Position numbers and translations under genes: made by a program. From Candidatus Roslinia caecavium (lineage in GTDB: Bacteria; Bacillota; Clostridia; Monoglobales; Monoglobaceae): DNA of 64,000 nucleotides. Below, piece by piece: positions 9,087 to 17,148 of the stretch; positions within the stretch are counted from its first letter, which is position 1, and each line of letters begins with the position of its first letter. The stretch covers positions 35,468 to 99,467 of the forward strand of contig CAJFTO010000006.1 of the NCBI GenBank assembly GCA_904419955.1. Reading direction: 5' to 3'. The notes beneath the pieces are model-generated. The model made no database searches. It was given only the letters and a program-made list of their open reading frames with translations, and was not told where the DNA came from.

Positions 9087-9620
9087 ATGGCTATAAAACT
9101 TGAGCTTCCGCTTACTCACGAAAAGCTCGAAAAGCTAAAAACCGGAGACAGCGTGTTGATAAGCGGAGTAATCTATACGGCGCGCGACGCCGCGCACAAG
9201 CGTATGATCGAAAGTCTTGAAAACGGAGAAGAGTTACCTTTTGATATAAAAGATTCGACGATCTATTACGCCGGGCCGACGCCGGCTAAACCCGGGGCGG
9301 TTATCGGATCGTGCGGACCTACCACGAGCGGACGTATGGACGCGTACGCGCCTAAATTGATAGAGCTCGGCCTTACCGGAATGATAGGCAAGGGCGGTCG
9401 TTCCGACGCGGTCGTGGACGCGATGAAAAAATACGGCGCGGTTTATTTCGGAGCGATAGGCGGAGCCGGAGCGCTGATAGCTAAGAGTATAGTATCCGCA
9501 GAGATCGTAGCGTACGAGGATTTAGGAGCCGAGGCGATCAGAAAACTGACGGTCAAGGATTTCCCTGCGATAGTCGTTATAGACAGAACGGGAAAGAACT
9601 TGTATAACGAACATGAGTAA
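9087..9620 (+). CDS. Class I fumarate hydratase, beta subunit (C-terminal Fe-S hydro-lyase domain)
   Basis: A 177-residue protein matching the beta (FumA C-terminal / TtdB-like) half of oxygen-sensitive class I fumarases and tartrate dehydratases. These hydrate fumarate to malate together with an alpha subunit carrying a [4Fe-4S] cluster. Recognisable segments are GDSVLISGVIYTARDAAHKR, YYAGPTPAKPG, GPTTSGRMD and MIGKGGRS, with the usual C-terminal DFPAIVVID. The length is normal for a free-standing beta subunit. AGAAGGGG precedes the ATG. The alpha subunit is normally adjacent but is absent from both sides here. Fumarase versus tartrate specificity cannot be settled. Confidence 0.85.
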   Translation: MAIKLELPLTHEKLEKLKTGDSVLISGVIYTARDAAHKRMIESLENGEELPFDIKDSTIYYAGPTPAKPGAVIGSCGPTTSGRMDAYAPKLIELGLTGMIGKGGRSDAVVDAMKKYGAVYFGAIGGAGALIAKSIVSAEIVAYEDLGAEAIRKLTVKDFPAIVVIDRTGKNLYNEHE

Positions 9621-9637
9621 TTGAAATATATGAATTA

Positions 9638-9669
9638 AAAGCCGGGTCGATTAAAGTATACCCGGCTTT
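9638..9669. terminator. Bidirectional terminator
   Basis: A 10-bp stem AAAGCCGGGT (9638-9647) / ACCCGGCTTT (9660-9669) with a 12-base loop. It lies between the fumarase beta gene and the convergent TOPRIM gene. Confidence 0.8.
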
Positions 9670-9687
9670 GATTGTAGGTTGCAAAAA

Positions 9688-10290
9688 TTATTTATTATTT
9701 CTGAGTTTAGAGATAAAATTTAAATATTCTTCTTGCAATCCCGCCTTATTAATAATATCCAGCATAGCGGACGTGGACAGTTTGGCCGGCAGTCCGAGTT
9801 CAATAAGCAGCTTTTTGCGAAGCTGAGAACTGTTTTCTTTTCCGATAAATCCGTCGTCGAAAAGAGTTTTTTTAGTTATTTCGATATTCGGACGCTCCGG
9901 CGAATCCGAAGTAGAGACAGAAGTGAGCTTGGATAGGATATCGAGTAATATCTCTTCACTCATCCCCTCTACGCCGAGTAGACCCTCCTTACCGGCTTGT
10001 TCTTTTCTCTTTTCTTTTCCTTTTACAGCGGGAATATAGGCGTGCTTTACAGAGCCTTCTTTTCCAACGCAGGTCTTGATATAGTTGCGTATTCTAAAAC
10101 CGGAGCTGTCCGAATCCGTTAGAATTATTATTCCATTCCTCTTAGCCAAAAAGCGAATGGAATTCATCAGCTGAGGAGAGCGATATAGATCAAATCCGTT
10201 AGTACAAATTATCGGCGCGTCGGTTATCTTCTTTAGCTTTTCTTTATCGTATTTTCCTTCAACAATTATAGCTTCTTTTATATGTATCAT
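9688..10290 (-). CDS. TOPRIM-domain protein, ribonuclease M5-like
   Basis: A 200-residue protein whose N-terminal TOPRIM domain has the catalytic Glu in AIIVEGKYD and the acidic pair in IILTDSDSSG. This arrangement is shared with RNase M5, which matures 5S rRNA, and with its clostridial relatives carrying a DUF4093-type C-terminal domain. The second half (about 115-200) fits that helical domain. It is longer and more divergent than classical RnmV, so the enzyme may process another RNA. No clear ribosome-binding site precedes the ATG at 10290. The gene is divergent from the flippase gene. Confidence 0.7.
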   Translation of the reverse strand: MIHIKEAIIVEGKYDKEKLKKITDAPIICTNGFDLYRSPQLMNSIRFLAKRNGIIILTDSDSSGFRIRNYIKTCVGKEGSVKHAYIPAVKGKEKRKEQAGKEGLLGVEGMSEEILLDILSKLTSVSTSDSPERPNIEITKKTLFDDGFIGKENSSQLRKKLLIELGLPAKLSTSAMLDIINKAGLQEEYLNFISKLRNNK

Positions 10291-10358
10291 AATATTTTCA
10301 TTATATGTTAACAGATATATTATGTCAAGCGGGCATATAATATTTTGAGGTGATAAAG

Positions 10359-11759
10359 TTGGAAGGAACCAAAAATAAGAGAAACCGATTAATTTGGAAT
10401 ACGGCGCTGAAAAGCGCGTTGATTTTATTGTGCTCCGGGATATGCAGCAAATCGATAGATTTCTGTTTTAAGGCGTATTATTCGAGAAAGCTTGGCGCCG
10501 AAGGAATGGGACTATATTCGTTAGTGTTTGATTTAAGCGGAATATTTGTTATGCTGTGCAACGCGGGTTTGGGAACGGCGATCGCCAAAATCGTCTCAGA
10601 AAATGTAGAGACTAAAAATTTTGCGATGATAAAAAAATGCATGGATACGTCTTTGAAAATTGTGTGCTCAATGGGAGCTTTAATTATAATATTCGTAAGT
10701 ATTTTTTCAGGAACTATAGCGGAAAACATTTTAGGCGATAATCGAGCTAAGATATGTATTATTTTTGTTATACCGTCTGTTTTGTTTATGGGAATAGCAA
10801 GTTGTATAAAGGGGTATTTCTATGCAGTCCGTAAAGTGAAAATACCTGCCAGCTCCGAACTGATCGAACAAGCTGTAAAGGTCATAACAATTACGTATTT
10901 TTTGAATCAATTCTATTCCGAAAATATCGTTTTAAGGTGTATCTCCGTATGTTTAGGCTTTACGATCGGAGAACTCTCATCGTGTTTATATCTGCTTATT
11001 TTTTATAGGTTAGATATAAATAAATATGTAAACTTATGTAAGGTTAAAGAGCTTTACATTAATTCCGGCGTGATGTTTAGGAAGCTCATGGCTGTTTCGG
11101 TTCCTACGCTTTTTAGTTCGTTTATTACGTCGACTTTAGTGATGCAGGAGGGGGTCTGGGTCGTATCCGGTTTGGTGAAATTTGGACTTGAGTATGGCGA
11201 CGCGCTTTCAAAGCTGGGGATTTTTGACGGTATGCTTATGCCGCTGCTTGGATTTCCGCTTATGATCACGGGTTCGGTATTTGCGCTGCTTGTGCCGGAG
11301 ATATCGAGGGCGAACGCGCTAGATAGCCGAATTAGACTAAAAACGTTAATATCGAAATTGTATTCCATTGGTTTTATGATAGGTTCGTTCGTAGCCCTTT
11401 GTTACATAATATTTGCGGATTTTTTATGCATAACGATATATAATAACGCGGATATGATATACTTTTTAAGAATTTTTTCTTTTTTGTTGCCGCTTATGTT
11501 TATTGAATCGATCTCTGTCGCCGTTTTAAACGGAATGGGTCTTCAGAAGGAGATCTTGCTATATAATATTTTAGACTCTGCATACAGGTTGGCGGTAGTG
11601 TTTTTTTTGATCCCCGTCGTCGGGATCTACGGGATGGTTGCAATGATTTTAGGAAGTAATATTTTGACTACTGCGTTATATTTTTTCACAGTGTGCTTTA
11701 AGGTGGGATTTTTGCCGGCGAAGATCGGCAGTCTGAAGCGGCGAGTCGGGAGAACTTAG
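10359..11759 (+). CDS. SpoVB/MurJ-like lipid-linked oligosaccharide flippase
   Basis: A 466-residue membrane protein of the MVF/oligosaccharide-flippase superfamily, with about 13-14 hydrophobic segments. The N-terminal signature is KAYYSRKLGAEGMGLYSLVFDLSGIF. SpoVB in Bacillus takes part in spore cortex formation, and relatives move lipid II or other polyprenyl-linked sugars across the membrane. A TTG start at 10359 is preferred because GAGGTGAT lies 5 bases upstream; the in-frame GTG at 10350 overlaps that site. It interrupts the histidine gene group and has no obvious link to it. Peptidoglycan versus another glycan substrate cannot be told. Confidence 0.8.
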   Translation: MEGTKNKRNRLIWNTALKSALILLCSGICSKSIDFCFKAYYSRKLGAEGMGLYSLVFDLSGIFVMLCNAGLGTAIAKIVSENVETKNFAMIKKCMDTSLKIVCSMGALIIIFVSIFSGTIAENILGDNRAKICIIFVIPSVLFMGIASCIKGYFYAVRKVKIPASSELIEQAVKVITITYFLNQFYSENIVLRCISVCLGFTIGELSSCLYLLIFYRLDINKYVNLCKVKELYINSGVMFRKLMAVSVPTLFSSFITSTLVMQEGVWVVSGLVKFGLEYGDALSKLGIFDGMLMPLLGFPLMITGSVFALLVPEISRANALDSRIRLKTLISKLYSIGFMIGSFVALCYIIFADFLCITIYNNADMIYFLRIFSFLLPLMFIESISVAVLNGMGLQKEILLYNILDSAYRLAVVFFLIPVVGIYGMVAMILGSNILTTALYFFTVCFKVGFLPAKIGSLKRRVGRT

Positions 11760-11814
11760 TTCGGGGCTATTTACTTGTTTTTGCGTACGTATCCGATAAA
11801 TTAAGACAAATTTA

Positions 11815-11844
11815 TTGACTTATGCTCTAATTTGGTGTTATAAT
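11815..11844 (+). promoter_or_regulatory. Predicted promoter of the hisZG-hisA-hisIE unit
   Basis: TTGACT (11815-11820), 18 bases, TATAAT (11839-11844), about 80 bases upstream of the hisZG start. Confidence 0.65.
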
Positions 11845-11925
11845 AATAAATATTTTACTTGAAACTGCCTATGTTTACCTTTAAAACGGGCTGTTTAATA
11901 AATAGATATTTGGATGTGATTGTTT

Positions 11926-13575
11926 TTGGATATGGATAGGATAGCGCATACGCCGGCCGGTTTGGCGGACGTATTATGCGACGAATGCGAGCTGAAATAC
12001 TCTATAGAAAGCGCGGCGCGGGAGGTATTTAAAAAATACGGATACAGGATGATTCAAACTCCGATGTTTGAATATTACGATATGTACGACGTTACTTCTC
12101 CGATCCATGCGGAGGATATGTTTAAGTTCTTCGACGCGGATGGGAGAATGTTGGCTTTGCGTCCGGACATTACCACTTCGGTCGCGAGAATCGCCGGCGC
12201 CAAGAATATAGGGGAAGATCTGCCGCTTAGGTTATTTTATTGCGGCAGCGCTTTTAGAAACGAAGAGAACTTTAGCCAAGCGAGACAGCGTGAATTTACC
12301 CAGGTCGGCGTCGAGCTGATAGGGGACGCGTCCCCGGAAGCGGACGCGGAGATAATTGAAATAACTATAGACACGCTTTCTAAATCCGGGCTTAAGAGAT
12401 TTCAAGTCGACATAGGTCAGGTGGAATTCTTTAAGGGCTTGACCGAGCAAGCGGGATTGGATAGTTTTACCGAAAATACCATACGCAGATATATCGACGA
12501 TAAAGATTTCGTATCTCTTGAAAACGAGCTCAAAAAATGCGATATCGACGATTATCTGAAGGATATGTTTTTGGAACTTCCGAAGATGTTCGGCGAGATC
12601 GATATCGTTCGCAAGGCTTTAGCCGACGATAAGCTGAATCCGCGTTCAAAGGCCGCTCTTGACAATTTGATGCAGGTATATCAAATCTTATCCGAGCGCG
12701 GGCTTGAGAATTTCGTTTCTATCGATCTGTCGATGGTTCCGAATCTTAATTATTATACCGGGATCATAATAAAAGGATTTACTCACGGAGTGGGCTTTCC
12801 GGTATGCGCAGGCGGACGTTACGATAATCTTATTGCGAATTTCGGAAGAGATTTGCCGGCGACGGGCGTCGCGATTGGCGTGGAACGAGTGATGGCGTCT
12901 TTATCGGCGGAGGAGTCTGAAAACGAGATAGAAAAGGATTCGCCGCAGTATGTTACGGTCGCGTTGGCTAAAGGCAGACTTGCGGAACTGTCCGTCGATA
13001 TTTTTGAAAAGATCGGTTGCGACGTCACGCAGCTTAGAGAGAAATCAAGAAAATTAATATTTACGGACGACGAAAACAAGCTGAAGTTTATTTTGGTGAA
13101 AGCTTCGGACGTGCCAACTTATGTCGAGTACGGCGCGGCGGATATAGGTATAGTCGGCAAGGATACGATCTTGGAAAGCGGAAAGAACGTCTACGAGGTT
13201 TTGGATCTGGGATTCGGCAAGTGTAAGATGGCGGTCGCCGGATATCCGGAGATGAAAGATAATTTAGACGGAACCAACCTGCTTCGCGTGGCCAGCAAGT
13301 ATCCGCATATCGCCAGAGACTATTTCCATCGACAGAAGGGGCAGACGGTCGATATCATAAAGCTGAACGGTTCGGTTGAATTGGGACCGATCGTAGGCCT
13401 GTCGGACGTTATAGTCGATATCGTTGAGAGCGGAAAGACGCTGAAAGAAAACGGACTTGAAGTTCTTGAGGATATTTGCGATCTGAGCGCAAGGCTGATA
13501 GTAAACAGGGTCAGCATGAAACTGCACCGCGAGAAAATCACCGCGCTTATAGGAAAGATAAAAGAAGAAATTTAA
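11926..13575 (+). CDS. hisZG: HisZ-HisG fusion: regulatory subunit plus ATP phosphoribosyltransferase
   Basis: One reading frame joins the two subunits of the short-form ATP phosphoribosyltransferase, which starts histidine synthesis from ATP and PRPP. Residues 1 to about 325 are a histidyl-tRNA-synthetase-like His[46 protein letters not shown] charged linker (about 327-341) leads to HisG_S from 342: [21 protein letters not shown], and the PRPP loop [14 protein letters not shown] near 494. The two are usually separate proteins forming an octamer; fusion fixes a 1:1 ratio. TTG 11926 is preferred because GTGAT lies just upstream; TTG 11920 and ATG 11932 are alternatives. It heads a unit with hisA and hisIE. 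Confidence 0.9.
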   Translation: MDMDRIAHTPAGLADVLCDECELKYSIESAAREVFKKYGYRMIQTPMFEYYDMYDVTSPIHAEDMFKFFDADGRMLALRPDITTSVARIAGAKNIGEDLPLRLFYCGSAFRNEENFSQARQREFTQVGVELIGDASPEADAEIIEITIDTLSKSGLKRFQVDIGQVEFFKGLTEQAGLDSFTENTIRRYIDDKDFVSLENELKKCDIDDYLKDMFLELPKMFGEIDIVRKALADDKLNPRSKAALDNLMQVYQILSERGLENFVSIDLSMVPNLNYYTGIIIKGFTHGVGFPVCAGGRYDNLIANFGRDLPATGVAIGVERVMASLSAEESENEIEKDSPQYVTVALAKGRLAELSVDIFEKIGCDVTQLREKSRKLIFTDDENKLKFILVKASDVPTYVEYGAADIGIVGKDTILESGKNVYEVLDLGFGKCKMAVAGYPEMKDNLDGTNLLRVASKYPHIARDYFHRQKGQTVDIIKLNGSVELGPIVGLSDVIVDIVESGKTLKENGLEVLEDICDLSARLIVNRVSMKLHREKITALIGKIKEEI

Positions 13576-13644
13576 TTGACCGGTTACATAATGAATCAAG
13601 TTGCGCGAACTTTTAAATATAGACGTTTGCGCGAATTAAAAAGA

Positions 13645-13658
13645 CCGGCGAAAGCCGG
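13645..13658 (+). other. GAAA-tetraloop hairpin before hisA
   Basis: CCGGC (13645-13649), GAAA, GCCGG (13654-13658): a short, very stable GNRA-capped hairpin. It lies just upstream of the GGAG ribosome-binding site of hisA, where it could protect the mRNA end or tune translation. There is no T-run, so it is not a terminator. Confidence 0.5.
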
Positions 13659-13678
13659 CGGAATGGAGAAATTAAGAG

Positions 13679-14392
13679 ATGACGATTTATCCTGCGATAG
13701 ATATTATAGACGGAAAATGCGTGAGGCTGGTGCAGGGTGATTACAGCCAAAAAACCACTTTTTCGGATTCTCCGCTTGACGTAGCTAAGAAATGGCGCTC
13801 GATGGGCGGCGAATTTATACACTTGGTAGACTTGGACGGCGCCAAGTCGGGAGACACTCCCAATTTTGAGCTCGTTACCCGGATCGCTAAAGCGCTCGAT
13901 ATCCCCGTTGAAATAGGCGGAGGGATACGCAATATGGAAACGGTGGATAAATATTTGCAAAATGGCGTGTTTAGAGTTATAATTGGAACGGCGGCGGTGA
14001 AAAATCCCGAATTTGTCAGGGAGGCCGTAGAAAAATACGACGACAGAATCGTCGTTGGGATCGACGCTAAAGACGGTATGGCGGCTATCAGCGGCTGGGA
14101 GGACGTCAGCGAGGCTCCGGCTTTGGAGTTGGCGAAACGGATGCGGGATTATGGCGTTAAAAGCATAATTTACACCGATATCGCCACGGACGGCATGCTC
14201 GGAGGGCCTAATATCGAGGCCATGCGAGAGATGAAAAATAATGTAGATGTAGAAATCATAGCTTCCGGCGGCGTGTCTTCGATAGACGACGTGCGTAGAT
14301 TGAAAGAAACGGGCGTTGAAGGAGCTATTATAGGCAAGGCGCTGTATACAGGCGACATAGATTTAAAATTGGCGATAGAGGAAGGAAGATAA
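13679..14392 (+). CDS. hisA: ProFAR isomerase HisA
   Basis: A 237-residue (beta-alpha)8-barrel enzyme that isomerises ProFAR to PRFAR in histidine synthesis. The first strand is IYPAIDIIDGKCVRLVQGDY, with the catalytic Asp in AIDIIDG. The second half carries IYTDIATDGMLGGPN, the other catalytic Asp, and the phosphate loops EIGGGIR and ASGGVSS. The length is standard. GGAG lies upstream of the ATG. It is third in the pathway block and is followed after 3 bases by hisIE. The partner enzymes HisF and HisH, which consume its product, are not in the window. Confidence 0.95.
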   Translation: MTIYPAIDIIDGKCVRLVQGDYSQKTTFSDSPLDVAKKWRSMGGEFIHLVDLDGAKSGDTPNFELVTRIAKALDIPVEIGGGIRNMETVDKYLQNGVFRVIIGTAAVKNPEFVREAVEKYDDRIVVGIDAKDGMAAISGWEDVSEAPALELAKRMRDYGVKSIIYTDIATDGMLGGPNIEAMREMKNNVDVEIIASGGVSSIDDVRRLKETGVEGAIIGKALYTGDIDLKLAIEEGR

Positions 14393-14395
14393 GAA

Positions 14396-15034
14396 ATGGA
14401 ATTTTTAAACGATCTCAAATTTGATGAAAAGGGGCTTATTCCCGCAGTGGCGCAAGACGCCGTCAGCGGCGAGGTTCTTATGCTTGCGTATATGAACGAG
14501 GAAAGCATAAAGAAGACGATAGAGACCGGACATGCGACATATTTTAGCCGCAGCAGAAACGAGCTTTGGGAAAAGGGCGCGACGAGCGGGAACTATCAGG
14601 ACGTTGTGGATATGTACGTCGACTGCGACGGCGACGCAATAGTAGTAAAGGTCAGACAGACCGGATCCGCTTGTCACACAGGAAACAGATCCTGCTTTTT
14701 CCGTAAGGTCGTAGACGGAAAATTGATTGAGATCCCTACCGGATTAGCGGCGAGACCGGGAATTTTATACGATGTGTATAACGTTATAGTCGATCGTGTA
14801 AAAAATCCGAAAGAAGGCTCGTATACGAATTATTTATTTGAAAAGGGTCTGGATAAGATGCTTAAAAAGGTCGGCGAAGAGTCTGCGGAGGTGATTATCG
14901 CCTCCAAAAACCGCATTAAAGCCGAAGTTCAATATGAAACGGCGGATCTGCTGTATCATTTATCAGTCGTTCTCGTTGAAGAGGGGCTTACATGGGACGA
15001 CATATTCGTCGAGCTTCAAGGTAGATATAAATAA
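14396..15034 (+). CDS. hisIE: HisI-HisE fusion (PR-AMP cyclohydrolase / PR-ATP pyrophosphatase)
   Basis: A 212-residue bifunctional enzyme for steps two and three of histidine synthesis. The N-terminal HisI domain (1 to about 115) shows [23 protein letters not shown], the metal-binding DCDGDA and the zinc cysteines in CHTGNRSCF. The C-terminal HisE domain (about 120-212) is the all-helical MazG-like fold with [12 protein letters not shown] and the acidic ETADLLYHL. The order and length match common bacterial HisIE. It starts 3 bases after hisA with GGAAG in the hisA end, so translation is coupled. All key residues appear intact, unlike the neighbouring hisB. Confidence 0.95.
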   Translation: MEFLNDLKFDEKGLIPAVAQDAVSGEVLMLAYMNEESIKKTIETGHATYFSRSRNELWEKGATSGNYQDVVDMYVDCDGDAIVVKVRQTGSACHTGNRSCFFRKVVDGKLIEIPTGLAARPGILYDVYNVIVDRVKNPKEGSYTNYLFEKGLDKMLKKVGEESAEVIIASKNRIKAEVQYETADLLYHLSVVLVEEGLTWDDIFVELQGRYK

Positions 15035-15094
15035 TTTTTGGAAAAAATAATTAAAATACATAATTTTATAATTTGATTTAGGAGGAACATGGAA

Positions 15095-15475
15095 ATGATC
15101 GGGATTGAACATGTAGGTATATTCACCAAGGACACGGCGGCGCTAAAGGATTGGTACATGGATATGTTCGGCTGGAAAGTCGTTTACGACAACGGTAAGG
15201 GAACATATTTTCTAAAAGCCGACGACGGTTCGATGGTAGAGTTCGGTATGACGGATATCGACGGCGGAAAGCATGAGCTTAAGGCTTCGGGAATAAGGCA
15301 TCTTGCGATTTCGGTCGGTACGGACGAGTTTGAAGCGCTTGCAAATAAGCTTAAGGAAGCGGGCGTTAAGGTCATAACCGACGCCGCCGTTAACGCGAAG
15401 GGGATCGGAACAATGTATTTTGAAGATCCAGACGGCAACGTGCTGCACCTTATAAGCAGAGAGAATCCGCTTTAA
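15095..15475 (+). CDS. VOC family (glyoxalase/bleomycin-resistance fold) protein
   Basis: A 126-residue single-domain vicinal-oxygen-chelate protein. It begins IGIEHVGIFTKDTAALKDWYMDMFGWK and ends FFEDPDGNVLHL-like (YFEDPDGNVLHLI), with the repeated beta-alpha-beta-beta-beta halves visible. Possible metal ligands are H7 of IEHVG and the Glu of VEFG. VOC proteins range from glyoxalase I to antibiotic-binding proteins, so the substrate is open. AGGAGG lies 9 bases before the ATG at 15095 and only 3 bases before the alternative ATG at 15089. It follows hisIE by about 60 bases, likely on the same transcript, and is then closed off by a strong hairpin. Confidence 0.75.
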   Translation: MIGIEHVGIFTKDTAALKDWYMDMFGWKVVYDNGKGTYFLKADDGSMVEFGMTDIDGGKHELKASGIRHLAISVGTDEFEALANKLKEAGVKVITDAAVNAKGIGTMYFEDPDGNVLHLISRENPL

Positions 15476-15495
15476 TAACGACATTAAGATTCAAA

Positions 15496-15527
15496 CGTAG
15501 ATGAGGCCGAAAACGGCCTCGTCTACG
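15496..15527 (+). terminator. Very stable hairpin after the VOC gene
   Basis: A 14-bp stem CGTAGATGAGGCCG (15496-15509) / CGGCCTCGTCTACG (15514-15527) with one U-G wobble and an AAAA loop. It ends the histidine transcript by position, but the downstream flank CCAACATT lacks a U-tract. It may act as a mRNA 3' stabiliser or a weak terminator. Confidence 0.65.
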
Positions 15528-15573
15528 CCAACATTATATTTAATGTTATTTTATATTTGGGTTGTGATATAAA

Positions 15574-16125
15574 ATGGACAAGGATAGAAAAAATAAAAGT
15601 AAATCATTTTTTAGAGACGCAAAGGTGTCGATCGCAACCTTGTGTTTTTGTATTATTACAATTATCGTTATTGGCGTATATGTATCAGGGTTATTTCTTA
15701 TAACCGGTAGTACGGACGCAAATAGCGCCGCGAATAATACGGATACAAATCATGCAATAAGTTCGCAGGAACCGACGTCTACTGAAGATGGCGCCGCCAA
15801 TTATGGAGGATTCTTTGATTCCGACAGTTCTGCGGTTACCGCGCCGCCAAGCGAGACCCAAGCGGCAGACGACAGCGCGGACTATTTGGAAAAAGGGAAG
15901 GAAGAAGAAGCGGCCTTAGAAAGCGTAGACGATAAAATAAATATAAACACGGCTACGGAAAGCGAGTTAATGCTTTTAGACGGCATTGGGGAAGTTTTAT
16001 CCAAGAGAATCGTTGAAACGAGAGAAAAGATCGGCGGATATAAGACGATTTCCGATATCATGCAAGTACCCGGAATCGGCGAGGGGCGTTATGCTAAAAT
16101 CAAGGATTATATTTGCGTTGAATAG
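15574..16125 (+). CDS. ComEA-like membrane-anchored helix-hairpin-helix DNA-binding protein
   Basis: A 183-residue protein with an N-terminal cytoplasmic stretch, one transmembrane helix (about 20-43), a low-complexity Thr/Ala/Ser/Asp linker (about 46-115) and a C-terminal ComEA-type double HhH domain from DKININTATESELMLLDGIGEVLSKRI to GIGEGRYAKIKDYI. ComEA binds incoming DNA at the outer face of the membrane during competence. The architecture is standard, and the usual partners ComEB/ComEC are not nearby. The upstream GGTTGTGAT is a weak ribosome site for the ATG at 15574. Confidence 0.8.
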   Translation: MDKDRKNKSKSFFRDAKVSIATLCFCIITIIVIGVYVSGLFLITGSTDANSAANNTDTNHAISSQEPTSTEDGAANYGGFFDSDSSAVTAPPSETQAADDSADYLEKGKEEEAALESVDDKININTATESELMLLDGIGEVLSKRIVETREKIGGYKTISDIMQVPGIGEGRYAKIKDYICVE

Positions 16126-16152
16126 TAGAACGCATAAAGAGGAGATTTAACA

Positions 16153-17091
16153 ATGGGATTATTCACAAGAGGATTAGGCAAGCCTGGAAAAGGAATAGAT
16201 GCAAACGCTCCGGAAAAGCGAAGCTTTTTCCGCTTTTTTGATATATTTTTCAGAAAGTTTTGGCATTTTGTAAGACTAAATATTTTATATGTGGTTATGT
16301 GTATTCCCACGTTTATAATAATATTTGTGCTGTCGTCGCTTATATCGAATTCGTTTTTTGATGCGAGCGGCGTTATAGATACTCTGAATTCCGTTGGCGA
16401 AAGCATGGCCGCCGCTTCGGAGAGCGGAACTACGGCTGAAATGTACACAAGCAGGCTGGTCGTATTTTTCGACGTATTGATCAGGTTCGGCTTTTCCTTT
16501 TTATTTATGGCATTTTGGGGAATGGGTCCGGTATCCGCAGGTCTTGCGTATGTGCTCAGAAATTGGGCGAGAGAGGAACACGCCTGGGTATGGGCGGATT
16601 TTAAAGACGCGGCGAAGTCAAATTTTAAGCAGGCCGCCGTTGTTTTTATAGTGGATGTAATAGTATATATAGTGTTCTTTTCGGCTTACATATTTTATAG
16701 TAGGGCGGGCGGCGCGTTGGCGTACGTCAATTATTTGCTGCTCATTATTTTGCTTATATATACTATGATGCATATGTATATATACCAATTAATGGTGACC
16801 TTTAAGCTTTCTTTAAAAGATCTATACAAGAACGCGTTGATATTTGCGATAGGCAAGGCGCCGTCTAATTTATTATATTTATTTTTAATGGCAGTTGTAA
16901 ATATAGGTCCGATATATTTAGCGATACTTCTATCGGGAAGTTTTTCGCTTATCGTGTTCGTTGTCGTATTGCTCCTCGAACTGCTTATTTTACAGACGTT
17001 ATCAGCGTTTATCGCCGCGTTTGGCGTTAATAAGAAAATACAGAAGTATATGCTGACGCAGTATGACGTGACTGTGAAGCGCGATAAATAA
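16153..17091 (+). CDS. YesL-family (DUF624) membrane protein
   Basis: A 312-residue membrane protein. The N-terminal RFFDIFFRKFWHFVRLNILYVVMCIPTF segment is the hallmark of the YesL/DUF624 family, followed by about six transmembrane segments and a loop with SAGLAYVLRNWAREEHAWVW. Its molecular role is unknown. In Bacillus subtilis YesL sits in the rhamnogalacturonan-utilisation cluster, and family members often accompany sugar ABC systems; here none is adjacent. GAGGAG precedes the ATG. It lies 27 bases after the ComEA-like gene. Confidence 0.8.
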   Translation: MGLFTRGLGKPGKGIDANAPEKRSFFRFFDIFFRKFWHFVRLNILYVVMCIPTFIIIFVLSSLISNSFFDASGVIDTLNSVGESMAAASESGTTAEMYTSRLVVFFDVLIRFGFSFLFMAFWGMGPVSAGLAYVLRNWAREEHAWVWADFKDAAKSNFKQAAVVFIVDVIVYIVFFSAYIFYSRAGGALAYVNYLLLIILLIYTMMHMYIYQLMVTFKLSLKDLYKNALIFAIGKAPSNLLYLFLMAVVNIGPIYLAILLSGSFSLIVFVVVLLLELLILQTLSAFIAAFGVNKKIQKYMLTQYDVTVKRDK

Positions 17092-17148
17092 AATTGAGTT
17101 ATCAAATGGAACATATGTAATAATTTAATAGAAAGCGAGTCGTTAAAA

